NCBI RefSeq assembly: GCF_904846075.1
Contig: NZ_CAJGZH010000001.1
Location: 496,001 to 560,000, forward strand
Direction of reading: 5' to 3'
Source of the DNA: Psychrobacter glacincola
GTDB taxonomy: Bacteria > Pseudomonadota > Gammaproteobacteria > Pseudomonadales > Moraxellaceae
Length of the DNA stretch: 64,000 nucleotides
Shown here in pieces: positions 1-8,454 of the stretch. A model generated the notes under the pieces. It ran no database searches. It was not told the origin of the DNA and saw only the letters and a list, made by a program, of their open reading frames with translations. Every line of letters begins with the position of its first letter. Within the stretch, counting starts at the first letter, position 1. The position numbers and the translations under genes were made by a program.

Positions 1-1202
1 TCATCAATGCATTGTTGTCCGAAGCGATACGTTTAAACGCCTCAGATATCCATATTGAAACCTTTGAAAAACGCTTGGTCGTTCGCTTTCGCGTTGACGG
101 GGAATTAAAAGAAATCATTACGCCAAAACGCCAATTAGCGCCATTATTGGTATCGCGTATCAAAGTCATGGCCAAGCTCGATATTGCCGAAAAACGCGTG
201 CCACAAGATGGACGTATCAGTTTGCGCTTGGCAGGTCGTGAGGTTGATGTGCGGGTATCGACATTGCCATCAAGCTTTGGTGAACGCGTGGTCATGCGTC
301 TATTAGATAAGCAAGCAGGTCGCCTGAATATGACCTATCTTGGGCTGTCTGATAACGATTATAGCGAGCTTAAGCGCTTGATTCATCGCCCACACGGCAT
401 TATTTTGGTGACAGGACCGACAGGTTCAGGGAAAACCACGACGCTATATTCAGCACTGACCGATCTCAATGACCAAACCCGTAATATCTTGACCGCTGAA
501 GATCCGATTGAGTTTCAGCTCGATGGTATTGGGCAAACGCAGGTTAATAATAAAGTCGATATGACTTTTGCCAAAAGTTTACGTGCGATGTTACGTCAAG
601 ATCCAGACGTGGTAATGGTTGGTGAGATTCGCGATTTAGAAACGGCAGAGATTGCCGTACAAGCGTCGCTTACTGGACATTTGGTGTTATCAACTTTACA
701 CACCAACACCGCCATTGGTGCCGTCACGCGTCTGCAAGATATGGGCGTTGAGCCATTTTTATTATCGTCATCGCTGATTGGTGTCGTCGCCCAGCGCTTG
801 GTGCGTACGTTATGCCCGCATTGTCATGGCTGGCAAGTGGCTGATAGCGAACAGGCTAAATTATTTACTGAGATTGGTATTGTGCCAGTCTCAGAGAATG
901 GTGCTGAAACTTTAACAACTACACCTATCAATCTACCCAGACCAGTTGGCTGCGATAAATGCAATCAATCAGGGTTTAAAGGACGGACGGCGATATATGA
1001 AGTGGTGCCCGTTGATGATACCTTGCGCCGTATGATTCATAGTAATACCGCCGAGTACGAGCTAGAGGAGTACGCACGTCAGCAGACACCGTCGATTCGT
1101 GCGGATGGGTTGCATAAAGTCATTGCAGGTCGTACGACGTTAGAGGAAGTGCTACGAGTGACGAAAGAGAGTGCCTTAGCTGATGACACGATACTTGTAT
1201 AA
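1..1202 (+). CDS. gspE: Type II secretion ATPase GspE (5' end outside window)
   Basis: Cytoplasmic hexameric ATPase that powers the type II secretion pseudopilus. The reading frame is open from base 3, so the N-terminus lies outside the window and the TTG at 12 is not a real start. Visible motifs are the Walker [10 protein letters not shown] near base 415, the Asp box with TAEDPIEF, a Walker B-like region ending in [12 protein letters not shown], the His box ([12 protein letters not shown]), and a C-terminal zinc-type tetracysteine arrangement (CPHC about 40 residues before CDKC). That cysteine arrangement and the [10 protein letters not shown] segment favour GspE over PilB. gspF and gspG follow at 9.6 and 11.4 kb but are separated from gspE by unrelated genes. 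A hairpin terminator lies just downstream. PilB is the alternative and is less likely given the gspF/gspG context. Confidence 0.88.
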   Translation, partial: INALLSEAIRLNASDIHIETFEKRLVVRFRVDGELKEIITPKRQLAPLLVSRIKVMAKLDIAEKRVPQDGRISLRLAGREVDVRVSTLPSSFGERVVMRLLDKQAGRLNMTYLGLSDNDYSELKRLIHRPHGIILVTGPTGSGKTTTLYSALTDLNDQTRNILTAEDPIEFQLDGIGQTQVNNKVDMTFAKSLRAMLRQDPDVVMVGEIRDLETAEIAVQASLTGHLVLSTLHTNTAIGAVTRLQDMGVEPFLLSSSLIGVVAQRLVRTLCPHCHGWQVADSEQAKLFTEIGIVPVSENGAETLTTTPINLPRPVGCDKCNQSGFKGRTAIYEVVPVDDTLRRMIHSNTAEYELEEYARQQTPSIRADGLHKVIAGRTTLEEVLRVTKESALADDTILV

Positions 1203-1269
1203 AATGCCTAGAGTGCATTGGTGATTGTTTAATCTACCTCAGATAAAGGGTCTGCACAGCAGATAAAAG

Positions 1270-1296
1270 ATAACTGGCTATGGTAGCCAGTTATTT
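1270..1296 (+). terminator. Rho-independent terminator after gspE
   Basis: A 9-bp perfect stem (AACTGGCTA / TAGCCAGTT) with a TGG loop starts about 70 bases after the gspE stop. The following T stretch is short, so strength is uncertain. Confidence 0.6.
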
Positions 1297-1306
1297 GATG
1301 GTCATT

Positions 1307-1357
1307 CTTTAGTGCTTTGAATACTTTAGTGCTTTGAATACTTCAGTGCTTTTAATA
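1307..1357. repeat. Three tandem copies of a 17-bp unit
   Basis: Units at 1307-1323, 1324-1340 and 1341-1357 share the core CTTTAGTGCTTTGAATA. The first two are identical and the third differs at two positions. They lie between convergent gspE and the RidA gene. They are non-coding and probably arose by slippage. Confidence 0.85.
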
Positions 1358-1378
1358 ATTTAACTTGTGAAATCGCTA

Positions 1379-1867
1379 TTATTTTGCAGCGATACATTCA
1401 ACTTCAACGCTGGCACCTGCCGCCAATTCAGCGACGCCAAAGGCTGAACGTACCGGATAAGGTTTGGCCAATTCCGCTTTATAGACTTTATTAAAATCGT
1501 CAAAGTCATCCATGTCTGTCAGCATCGCCATACATTTGACGATGTCTGATTTTTGATAGCCGTATTTTAACAAGGTTTCATCAATATTATCCAGTGCTTG
1601 CTTGGCTTCGGCTTTGACACCACCTTTGACCAATTTGCCATCTTTAAAACCAATTTGTCCAGACATGTATAGCGTATCGCCCACCCGTACTGCTTCTGAA
1701 AAAGGATAATTACCACCATCACCAAGAAATACAGGGCTAGACTTAGTCACACTTGCGGTATTTGCCATTGGCGCCGCATTCGCTGTCATAGCAAGGCCTA
1801 GTGAGCACGCGCCCACGAGCAACGCCTTAGTTAAATGGGCAGTCAATTTATGGGTAATCTTGGACAT
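1379..1867 (-). CDS. Exported RidA/YjgF/UK114-family protein
   Basis: RidA-family trimeric proteins hydrolyse reactive enamine/imine intermediates released by PLP enzymes. The body (GQIGFKDGKLVKGGVKAEAK, then LKYGYQKSDIVKCMAMLTDM) is typical, and the conserved Arg is present in PVRSAFGVAEL followed by VEVECIA at the C-terminus. Unlike the usual cytosolic RidA of about 130 residues, this one begins with a clear signal peptide: a basic start, then a hydrophobic stretch LLVGACSLGLAMTANA with likely cleavage before APMANT. I chose the ATG at 1867 because AGGAG lies 6-10 bases upstream. A longer in-frame start at 1930 lacks a ribosome site and would bury the signal peptide. The periplasmic location is inferred. 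The substrate is unknown. Confidence 0.85.
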   Translation of the reverse strand: MSKITHKLTAHLTKALLVGACSLGLAMTANAAPMANTASVTKSSPVFLGDGGNYPFSEAVRVGDTLYMSGQIGFKDGKLVKGGVKAEAKQALDNIDETLLKYGYQKSDIVKCMAMLTDMDDFDDFNKVYKAELAKPYPVRSAFGVAELAAGASVEVECIAAK

Positions 1868-1985
1868 CGCTGTCTCCTTATTATAAGTTTTTTTCACAAT
1901 TTTTTTAAATTCACTATACAAGTTTAACAAACATAATGTCTCATCACACTAGATGACACATTATGTCTTACTTATGCTTAACCAG

Positions 1986-2687
1986 TTATTGGTCGTTTTG
2001 CTCAGCTTCGACTTCTGTTTTAGATTCAGTGTCAGCTTCTAGCGGCTTTTCGCTACTTTTGCCTTGACGGCGGGCTTCTAATTCAGACTTAGGAATCCAA
2101 GCCCATGTCATCTCAACCACGATAGGGTCACGATCACTGTCAGACTCACGGTCATGAATGACGCACGGAATTACCATTTCGCCTTTTGGTGTATTTAGGA
2201 TATCTAAGCGCTGCTCATCCGATAAAGACGCCACTGCTGCAATTTGACCTTTTTTAATCGGGCGATAAAAATTAACCGAGTATGATTTAATCAATAGTAC
2301 GCGGTCAGAGGGTAGGTTTAAACCCAAAATAAAACCAGTCGCTGTTTCGGCAAGTAAGGTAATGGCGACCGCATGAATAGAGCCAATATGATTTTGCACC
2401 GCTTTGGTGTTGTTTAAGCTCACCACGACTTGGTTGGGTTCGACCGTTTCATAATAGACGCCCGTTGTGCCCACATATGGCACCACTTTACCAAAGGCTT
2501 TGGATAAGATGCTCGAGCGTGCGCTGGCAGGTAAGTATTTGGTAATAGATAACAGTTTGGTAAATTGATTGCTGATGGGCTTGAGCGTGCTGTTGGGTTT
2601 TTCGACGGGCGATCTTGTGCTGTCAGAGGTTTTGGCTGGCAATTTATTGGTTAGCTTGCTAGGGAGTTTTTTTAATAATCCTGACAT
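1986..2687 (-). CDS. DUF4442 hotdog-fold (thioesterase-like) protein
   Basis: A 233-residue protein. Residues about 60-205 look like the DUF4442 branch of the hotdog superfamily: VVPYVGTTGVYYETVEPNQVVVSLNN, then NHIGSIHAVAITLLAETATG, where the conserved Asn-His-x-Gly-Ser segment and the following helix form the usual hotdog core. The N-terminal 55 residues are low-complexity (Lys, Pro, Ser, Thr). The last 25 are acidic and charged. No signal peptide or membrane helix is evident. The substrate cannot be inferred. It is probably a thioester-binding or hydrolysing enzyme. It is transcribed toward the RidA-like gene with a gap of about 118 bases. Confidence 0.75.
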   Translation of the reverse strand: MSGLLKKLPSKLTNKLPAKTSDSTRSPVEKPNSTLKPISNQFTKLLSITKYLPASARSSILSKAFGKVVPYVGTTGVYYETVEPNQVVVSLNNTKAVQNHIGSIHAVAITLLAETATGFILGLNLPSDRVLLIKSYSVNFYRPIKKGQIAAVASLSDEQRLDILNTPKGEMVIPCVIHDRESDSDRDPIVVEMTWAWIPKSELEARRQGKSSEKPLEADTESKTEVEAEQNDQ

Positions 2688-3018
2688 ACAAAATTCCTTA
2701 ATGTAGATAGATTAAATGACGCTTTGAGTGTTATATATTTCATCATAGCAGCTGATAGGATGCCTATTGTGCAAGCTGCCATGCTCACTATGGTACATTA
2801 ACCGCCGTCTGCCTACTATTATTAGCATGAACTGCTGCGCTTATAAAATAGGGCTAACGTCATGATATCCTAGATGCTAGGAATGCTATCGCTCAACGCA
2901 ATATCGTATCACTTAGATGCTCTCATAAACAGTGCTGCTGGATGCCATAAAGACAGCCACGCTATAATGATGACATTTTAGTGTATCTGATTGATTATTT
3001 TTCTTATTTCCTTTTTCT
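2688..3018. other. Divergent intergenic region before mcrBC
   Basis: 331 bases between the minus-strand DUF4442 gene and mcrB. It must hold both promoters, but I see no box strong enough to name and no credible small gene. The reading frame beginning at 2981 is out of frame with mcrB and is a shadow. Confidence 0.6.
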
Positions 3019-4494
3019 ATGCTGGATGAAGCTATGCCTGACACGTCAATTCATGTGCCGACCAATATCATTTATACAGGCGTTGCTGGTACGGGGAAAA
3101 CCTATCGACTGTTACAAATTGCTAAGCGATATACCGACTATCTGCCGAGAGCCGATGAGGCAGATTTGTTGGGGCAGCTATTGCAAGAGCTTAGCTGGCG
3201 TGAAATCGTATGCTTGGTACTTTTGGATTTTCAATCTAAACACCAAGACTTGGTAAAAGTGCCTGAAATCGTCAATCATGCGTTTTTTGTCGCGAAAGCG
3301 GCGCAGAATGCACGCGAAAAAAACTTAAGCAATACGGCTTGGTCTGTCCTTCAAATGCATAGCCCTACCAATTCAAAAACTGTGACTTATAAAAACCGTG
3401 CCAGCCAAGCCTATTTTGATAAAGATGAGGGTGGTGCGTGGTATTTGTTGCCAGAAAGCTTTGAGTTATTAACAGAGCTATCGCAGCAACTTGCCGAATT
3501 TCAGCAAGCGCAGCGTGATAACAGTGTCAACCAAAGCCAAGCTAATCCAAATCAAGGTTTTAGCCAGCAGCGCTTTACCATGGTTAGCTTCCATCAAGCG
3601 TATGGCTATGAAGAGTTTGTCGAAGGCATTCGTCCTGTCATGGCAGCGTCTAATCATACAACAAGTAGCTTATCTCAAATGAATTACGCCATTCAAGATG
3701 GTGCATTTTTAAAACTGTGTCAAAGGGCAGCAAATGATCCAGAGCAGCGTTATGCCATCTTAATTGATGAGATCAATCGCGCCAACGTGTCACGAGTATT
3801 TGGCGAGCTACTCAGTCTAATTGAGCCAGACAAACGGGCTGGCATGGCAAACGCGATGACCGTTCATTTGGCCTATTCTGGACGGGCTTTTAGCATCCCT
3901 GCCAACATCGATATTTATGCCACGATGAACACCCAAGATCACTCTTTAGCACCACTTGATATGGCATTACGTCGGCGCTTTCGTTTTATTGAATGTCCAC
4001 CGCAACCAGAATTATTACCGATGATTCATGTGCCCCAAAACTTAGAAACTGACAGTCCAGCAGCAACGATAGATTTGGCAAAGCTATTAACCGGTTTGAA
4101 TAATCGCATCACGCAAACAGTGGGAATGGAAGCGCAATTGGGTCATGCTTTTTTATGGTCAGTGATGGATCTTGGACAATTGCAAGCGGTGTTGGTCGAA
4201 CAAATCATTCCGCAGTTAATGCAAGCGACGGGTGGGCAAGAGGGTACTTTGCAATATATCTTTAGAGATGAGCAGCAGCCACTGCGAGCGCAGTTTATTC
4301 ATGATAGTCATGCATTCATTAATGACAGTGTGAATGACCAAGTGAATGCTAGTAGTCAAAATCCGCTGTTTACTGGTCAAAGCGCATTTTTCGGTCAGTC
4401 TATGAGCACATCTGGCTATAAGATAAATACCGACCTCGTTGCGGGGGTAGGCGATTTTGCCAAACCTACTGTCTATCAACGTTTATATCCATAA
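3019..4494 (+). CDS. mcrB: McrB-like AAA+ GTPase of a type IV restriction system
   Basis: NTP-driven motor of an McrBC-type modification-dependent restriction system. The P-loop is GVAGTGKT (residues 21-28). Walker B is ILIDEINRANVSRVFGELL (about 248 on). The McrB signature appears as MNTQDHSLAPLDMALRRRF (about 303), close to the canonical MNTADRS form. Two things differ from E. coli McrB. There is no N-terminal DNA-binding domain, because the P-loop starts almost at once. About 220 residues separate Walker A and B instead of roughly 75. The extra segment (about 58-145, LSWREIV...VPEIVNHAF...AWYLL) looks like a small winged-helix module and may supply DNA recognition. Two starts are possible: ATG 3019, and ATG 3034, which has a GGATGA sequence just upstream. 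mcrC follows 12 bases later. Confidence 0.85.
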   Translation: MLDEAMPDTSIHVPTNIIYTGVAGTGKTYRLLQIAKRYTDYLPRADEADLLGQLLQELSWREIVCLVLLDFQSKHQDLVKVPEIVNHAFFVAKAAQNAREKNLSNTAWSVLQMHSPTNSKTVTYKNRASQAYFDKDEGGAWYLLPESFELLTELSQQLAEFQQAQRDNSVNQSQANPNQGFSQQRFTMVSFHQAYGYEEFVEGIRPVMAASNHTTSSLSQMNYAIQDGAFLKLCQRAANDPEQRYAILIDEINRANVSRVFGELLSLIEPDKRAGMANAMTVHLAYSGRAFSIPANIDIYATMNTQDHSLAPLDMALRRRFRFIECPPQPELLPMIHVPQNLETDSPAATIDLAKLLTGLNNRITQTVGMEAQLGHAFLWSVMDLGQLQAVLVEQIIPQLMQATGGQEGTLQYIFRDEQQPLRAQFIHDSHAFINDSVNDQVNASSQNPLFTGQSAFFGQSMSTSGYKINTDLVAGVGDFAKPTVYQRLYP

Positions 4495-4506
4495 AGGTGC
4501 TCAGCG

Positions 4507-6087
4507 TTGATAAATAAAAGCTTTAGTCATAAAGTCATACCCAATAATATTGACAGTACCGACGTTAATGCGCGTGATACCAATATCATCACGGTGTTTG
4601 AGCATCAGCGTTTAACAGCGCATGACTTCTTACGGGTATCTGATTTCCATTGGTTGATGGCGCAAGAGTTTGCGGTCTTTAGCATTAAGCGCAGACAGGG
4701 ACAATGGCAGTTAAAAGTCGGACATTATATAGGGGTTATTTTACTGCCTAGCGGCATGACGCTTGAGATTTTACCTAAACTTGCGGCAAAAACTTCTAGC
4801 GATCAAGTCGCGCAGCAATCATACCTTTCACAGAATACCAGTCATCGCCCCGATATCAGTCTAACTCGCCAATGGGTGCAGGGCATGCTATCGGATTTGA
4901 CCAATAGCAGTCATGTCAAAAACAAGCTACCCAATACAAAAAATCTAGGTCAATTTAGCAGTCAATTGTCGCCGCTATCGATAGCTGTAATGCCATTGTC
5001 AGATTGGCTTATCACGCAGTTTTTGCAGCGGCTGGCTCATTATCGACCAAGCAAACACTATCAGACGCAGGTCGATAATCAAGCATCGCTACAAGGTCGA
5101 CTGCTCATCAAAGAACAATTGCGCCACAACAGCATGCAGCCGCATAAGTTTGTCTGTGAGAGCAGTATACTGAGCCAAGACATGCTAGGTAATCGGCTGA
5201 TTAAGAGCACGTTGGTTTTGATGACACCTTTATTTTTTCAATCAACGCTATCGAAAGCAGATGCGCCTAAATTTTTGCAGGTTTGGCAGCGAGTAGCGGC
5301 GTTGAGTTATCAAGAGCTGACACAGTTAGAGTCGATATACAAGCAAGCAAAGCGTCAGTTAGCCGCTCAACCGCTTCGAGCACCGCAATTACAAGCTGCT
5401 CAGCAGTTGTTAGATATGGCTTATTGGTTACTAAGGCAGTCCAATGTGGCAACAGGTAATGGTATTGCGCCAAATAAACCATTCAAGCAAAATCTGTCGT
5501 CTCCGCGTTTATGCTTGCTGATTGATATGAATCAAGCTTTTGAACAATGGGCAAGTATGCGCATTGCCTCGATGTTTCAGCAAGTGAGTCAACAATATCA
5601 GCCGTTATATCAAACGCAAAGTATCTGGCTAACGGATGCAGAAGGGCGCGCATGTCTGTCTATACGACCTGATTTGCTCATATATAAAACTGATGCTAAT
5701 GATAATTGTCAAAATCAGAGTGGCACTGCGGTTATTAAAGCTAGAGAAAAAGGTCACTATAGCCATGTCATCGATATTAAATGGAAGTATTTATCGCAGA
5801 CAGCCAGCATTAGTGCCAGCGATGCTTATCAACTGATGAGTTACGCTCAGGCCTATCAAGCAGGGCAGGTGTGGCTGGTTTATCCAGTACAAGATAATGA
5901 GCGGTTACCAGTTGCGCTCAGCCAACAAGTGCATGATTATAAAAAGACTGATGGCGCTAACGACCATGATAAGAGCCATAATATTGCTGGTGAAAAAGTG
6001 AGTCCTGCGCCATTGTGGCTCATACCGTTCAATGTTCTGACTGGTACGATAAACGGCAGCTTGCTTCCTGATTGGAATAGAGTATAA
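4507..6087 (+). CDS. mcrC: McrC-like nuclease subunit
   Basis: Endonuclease partner of the upstream McrB. It has a long N-terminal region that includes KRRQGQWQLKVGHYIGVILLP and LEILPKL, the McrC N-terminal signature that contacts the McrB ring. A C-terminal PD-(D/E)xK nuclease core follows: AFEQWASMRI helix, RPDLLIYK (about residue 386) and VIDIKWKYL (about 421). The start is TTG at 4507, supported by AAGGTG seven bases upstream; no ATG fits. It is 526 residues, longer than E. coli McrC (about 350), with Gln/Ser-rich inserts around residues 95-150. It is translationally close to mcrB, so the pair is surely one operon. No methylase, HsdS or toxin gene is adjacent, as expected for a type IV system. 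Confidence 0.85.
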   Translation: MINKSFSHKVIPNNIDSTDVNARDTNIITVFEHQRLTAHDFLRVSDFHWLMAQEFAVFSIKRRQGQWQLKVGHYIGVILLPSGMTLEILPKLAAKTSSDQVAQQSYLSQNTSHRPDISLTRQWVQGMLSDLTNSSHVKNKLPNTKNLGQFSSQLSPLSIAVMPLSDWLITQFLQRLAHYRPSKHYQTQVDNQASLQGRLLIKEQLRHNSMQPHKFVCESSILSQDMLGNRLIKSTLVLMTPLFFQSTLSKADAPKFLQVWQRVAALSYQELTQLESIYKQAKRQLAAQPLRAPQLQAAQQLLDMAYWLLRQSNVATGNGIAPNKPFKQNLSSPRLCLLIDMNQAFEQWASMRIASMFQQVSQQYQPLYQTQSIWLTDAEGRACLSIRPDLLIYKTDANDNCQNQSGTAVIKAREKGHYSHVIDIKWKYLSQTASISASDAYQLMSYAQAYQAGQVWLVYPVQDNERLPVALSQQVHDYKKTDGANDHDKSHNIAGEKVSPAPLWLIPFNVLTGTINGSLLPDWNRV

Positions 6088-6214
6088 TGAGCGCTGTCGA
6101 TGAGTAAGTAGCACTTAGCATCGTGGAGAAAAGGATTTGTCATAGTGGTTTTTATGATAAATGAGCGTTTTTTAAGTAATTTAGCAGTTTTTTTAAATTA
6201 ATTAAAAATAGGTG

Positions 6215-6243
6215 TTGACACCATCGGCTTTTCCCCTTAATAT
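6215..6243 (+). promoter_or_regulatory. Consensus sigma70 promoter for the tRNA cluster
   Basis: A perfect -35 TTGACA (6215-6220) and a near-perfect -10 TAATAT (6238-6243) are separated by exactly 17 bases. Transcription should start near 6250, giving a leader of about 80 bases before tRNA-Pro. The stretch just after the -10 is C-rich (TGTGCACCTCG) and not clearly a GC-rich stringent discriminator. Confidence 0.88.
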
Positions 6244-6330
6244 GTGCACCTCGATAGCAAGGAACGTTAACAAGTTAGTGGCATTGCCAACAACGAGTTA
6301 ATCAACAAGCTATCGTGATAATAGAAATTT

Positions 6331-6407
<77 letters not shown>

Positions 6408-6419
6408 TCTATTTTTAAG

Positions 6420-6439
6420 AGCCTTACAGGCTTTTTTTT
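6420..6439 (+). terminator. Terminator-like hairpin after tRNA-Pro
   Basis: A 5-bp stem (AGCCT / AGGCT) with a 3-base loop is followed by seven T. Because tRNA-Arg starts only 65 bases later, it is either leaky or the downstream tRNAs have their own promoter. A possible -10 (TAGTAT, about 6481) precedes tRNA-Arg. Confidence 0.55.
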
Positions 6440-6503
6440 ATGTATAATGGTTTAGTTTCTGATATATTTAAAACTTGCTTTAGTATATAAAAGTCCTCTA
6501 AGA

Positions 6504-6580
6504 GCGCCTGTAGCTCAGCTGGATAGAGCATCTCCCTTCTAAGGAGGTGGCCGCAGGTTCGAATCCTGCCAGGCGCACCA
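6504..6580 (+). tRNA. tRNA-Arg (TCT anticodon)
   Basis: A 77-base cloverleaf with acceptor GCGCCTG / CAGGCGC, anticodon stem TCTCC/GGAGG with loop CTTCTAA (anticodon TCT), T-loop TTCGAAT and encoded CCA. Confidence 0.97.
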
Positions 6581-6618
6581 TTTAGCCTGAAAATCTTGCC
6601 TCATCAGGCAATAGTTAT

Positions 6619-6695
6619 GGCGGTTGTAGCTCAGTTGGTAGAGCCCCGGGTTGTGATCTCGGTTGTCGTGGGTTCGAGTCCCATCAGTCGCCCCA
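6619..6695 (+). tRNA. tRNA-His (GTG anticodon)
   Basis: A 77-base tRNA that includes the His-specific extra 5' G (G-1, base 6619) pairing with C73. The acceptor GCGGTTG pairs with CAGTCGC through two G-U wobbles. The anticodon loop holds GTG and the CCA is encoded. Confidence 0.96.
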
Positions 6696-7227
6696 TATTT
6701 TATTCTGCATTATCCTCTTCTTGTTCTACCTCATTATAAAAACCTTATTCTAAATAATAATACTTGCCATGTTTGGCTTTTTTTTGTGCCTGTATGATTG
6801 GTTTTAACCTATCTTACCCCCTGCGATTAAAATTTATAGACTCATCAGCCCTTTGATTGTCTATTGATTTACTGGCCTTTTGTCTCATTTATTTTTATTA
6901 TAGGTTCTCTTTTGAGACACTCGCTATCTCTGTACGTGCCTTAAACCTGCTTTGTTATTCTTTAACCGCCTTTATATAGAATAGCAAAATATAGAATAAC
7001 AAAGGCAACGCTTTTAGTGATGCATCATGATAAGGTCTTAAAGCCCGTTGATATATTAGGTCATCCATTAAGAAGTGATCCATTGAAGATGATACGAGTG
7101 TTAAGAAAACCAAAGGTCAGTTAAAAAATATATTGAATAGATTAAGTAAGCCTAAGACTGTAGTAGGGATGTGAGTGCTTGTCTGAGATGCGCTGCTATG
7201 GATCTTATATTATTGAGGAAGTGATTG
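6696..7227. other. Gene-free region with a 12-bp inverted repeat
   Basis: 532 A+T-rich bases between tRNA-His and the AraC-type gene, with no plausible CDS. A perfect 12-bp inverted repeat (CTTTGTTATTCT at 6950-6961 and its complement at 6993-7004) encloses 31 bases that contain another near-copy of the arm. This could be a stem-loop or an operator for the downstream regulator. The function is unknown. Confidence 0.55.
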
Positions 7228-8163
7228 ATGGACGCATTGAGCGTATTGCTACAAAACGTGCATTTGTTTGAAACCAAGTATTATCGTTTGAATGGGACTG
7301 GTAATTGGTCTTATTCCATCACTAGACAAGATACGATTTTGTTTTATTTAGTGATGTCTGGGAGCTTTTGTATCGACGTCGGCAATGGTTTGCGACAGGC
7401 GCACGCAGGCGATATGATTATGATTCCCAGTGCTCATAAGCATGTGAGCTATGCCTTAGATCATAATGGTGACGATGCGCTACCGCTAGATGAGTTGCTG
7501 ACTCATTGTAAGGAAAACACCCTTGATATCGATGGCAACGGTGATCCTAACTCGTCTTTGATATTGATTGAATGCAAGTATGATAAAGAAATGATACGTC
7601 CTTTGTTGTCTGTGCTGCCTGCGATTTTGCCTGAAATCAATGATGAGTCTGACGGTAGATTTGAGGTCATTGATGTCGAGATTAAGCTGCTGACCTTAGA
7701 AGCCGAGCGTGAGCGCATGGGCAAGACCGCGATCATCAATCATTGGGCAAGTATTATGATGATTGAATGTTTGCGGGTTTATATTGAAAGTTTGCCTGAG
7801 GCCACAGAAAATTGGCTAAAAGCCATGAAAGATCCGTTTTTGACCAAGGCGTTAGCAGCGATGCATCAAGCGCCCAATCAAAACTGGACCATTCATAAGC
7901 TGGCTGAAGTCGCAGGAATGTCACGCTCGAGCTTTGCGCAGCGCTTTAAAGATACAGTTGGTATGCCGCCGCTGACTTATCTAATTGATTATCGCTTGCG
8001 CTTGGCGGCCCGTTATCTACGCTTGCAGCAAAACAGTATTGGCCGTATCAGTGAGTTGGTTGGCTATGCGTCAGACTCGACCTTTAGTCAAGCATTCAAG
8101 CGCGTTTATGGGGTATCACCAAAAGCCTATCGCCAACAATATCAACAAGAAAACATCGCATAA
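7228..8163 (+). CDS. AraC-family transcriptional regulator with cupin sensor domain
   Basis: A DNA-binding regulator of about 311 residues. Residues about 10-90 form a cupin-like sensor (YLVMSGSFCIDVG, then HAGDMIMIPSAHKH), as in the AraC subgroup with the cupin_6 type N-terminus. The C-terminal 100 residues hold both AraC helix-turn-helix motifs: KLAEVAGMSRSSFAQRFK and RISELVGYASDSTFSQAFKR followed by GVSPKAYRQQY. I chose the ATG at 7228 because GAGGAA lies 7 bases upstream; the TTG one codon earlier is less likely. Neither neighbour is an obvious metabolic target, so the regulon is unknown. Cupin_6 members often respond to small aromatic or fatty ligands, but nothing here shows which. Confidence 0.87.
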   Translation: MDALSVLLQNVHLFETKYYRLNGTGNWSYSITRQDTILFYLVMSGSFCIDVGNGLRQAHAGDMIMIPSAHKHVSYALDHNGDDALPLDELLTHCKENTLDIDGNGDPNSSLILIECKYDKEMIRPLLSVLPAILPEINDESDGRFEVIDVEIKLLTLEAERERMGKTAIINHWASIMMIECLRVYIESLPEATENWLKAMKDPFLTKALAAMHQAPNQNWTIHKLAEVAGMSRSSFAQRFKDTVGMPPLTYLIDYRLRLAARYLRLQQNSIGRISELVGYASDSTFSQAFKRVYGVSPKAYRQQYQQENIA

Positions 8164-8182
8164 CGTATCGTTAATACACTAT

Positions 8183-8222
8183 AAAAGCGTTAAGGTTGCC
8201 ATTAGGCCCTTAACGCTTTTTT
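8183..8222 (+). terminator. Terminator after the AraC-type gene
   Basis: A 13-base arm AAAAGCGTTAAGG pairs with CCTTAACGCTTTT and is followed by more T. Confidence 0.88.
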
Positions 8223-8454
8223 GTTTTCTCATGGTGAAGTATGAGACTTCTATGAAGATATTTCGTCTATGGTTGACAGGTGTTGATAGAGAGTATTTTG
8301 ACGATGGACAGCTGACAATGTGCTTGTGTTCAGGTACTATGGAATAATGAGTCGTCTAGGCGCAAACGCTTGTTTTTAGCGTAAGATATGTCACTGTATG
8401 GTGGTCAGATCGTTTGTTCTAAATGATATTTATTTTTGCTGCTGATGGTATGTT

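Noticed and set aside
2981..3256. Open frame of 91 codons overlapping the mcrB start
   Set aside because: It is out of frame with mcrB, the product resembles nothing, and the McrB P-loop is in the other frame.
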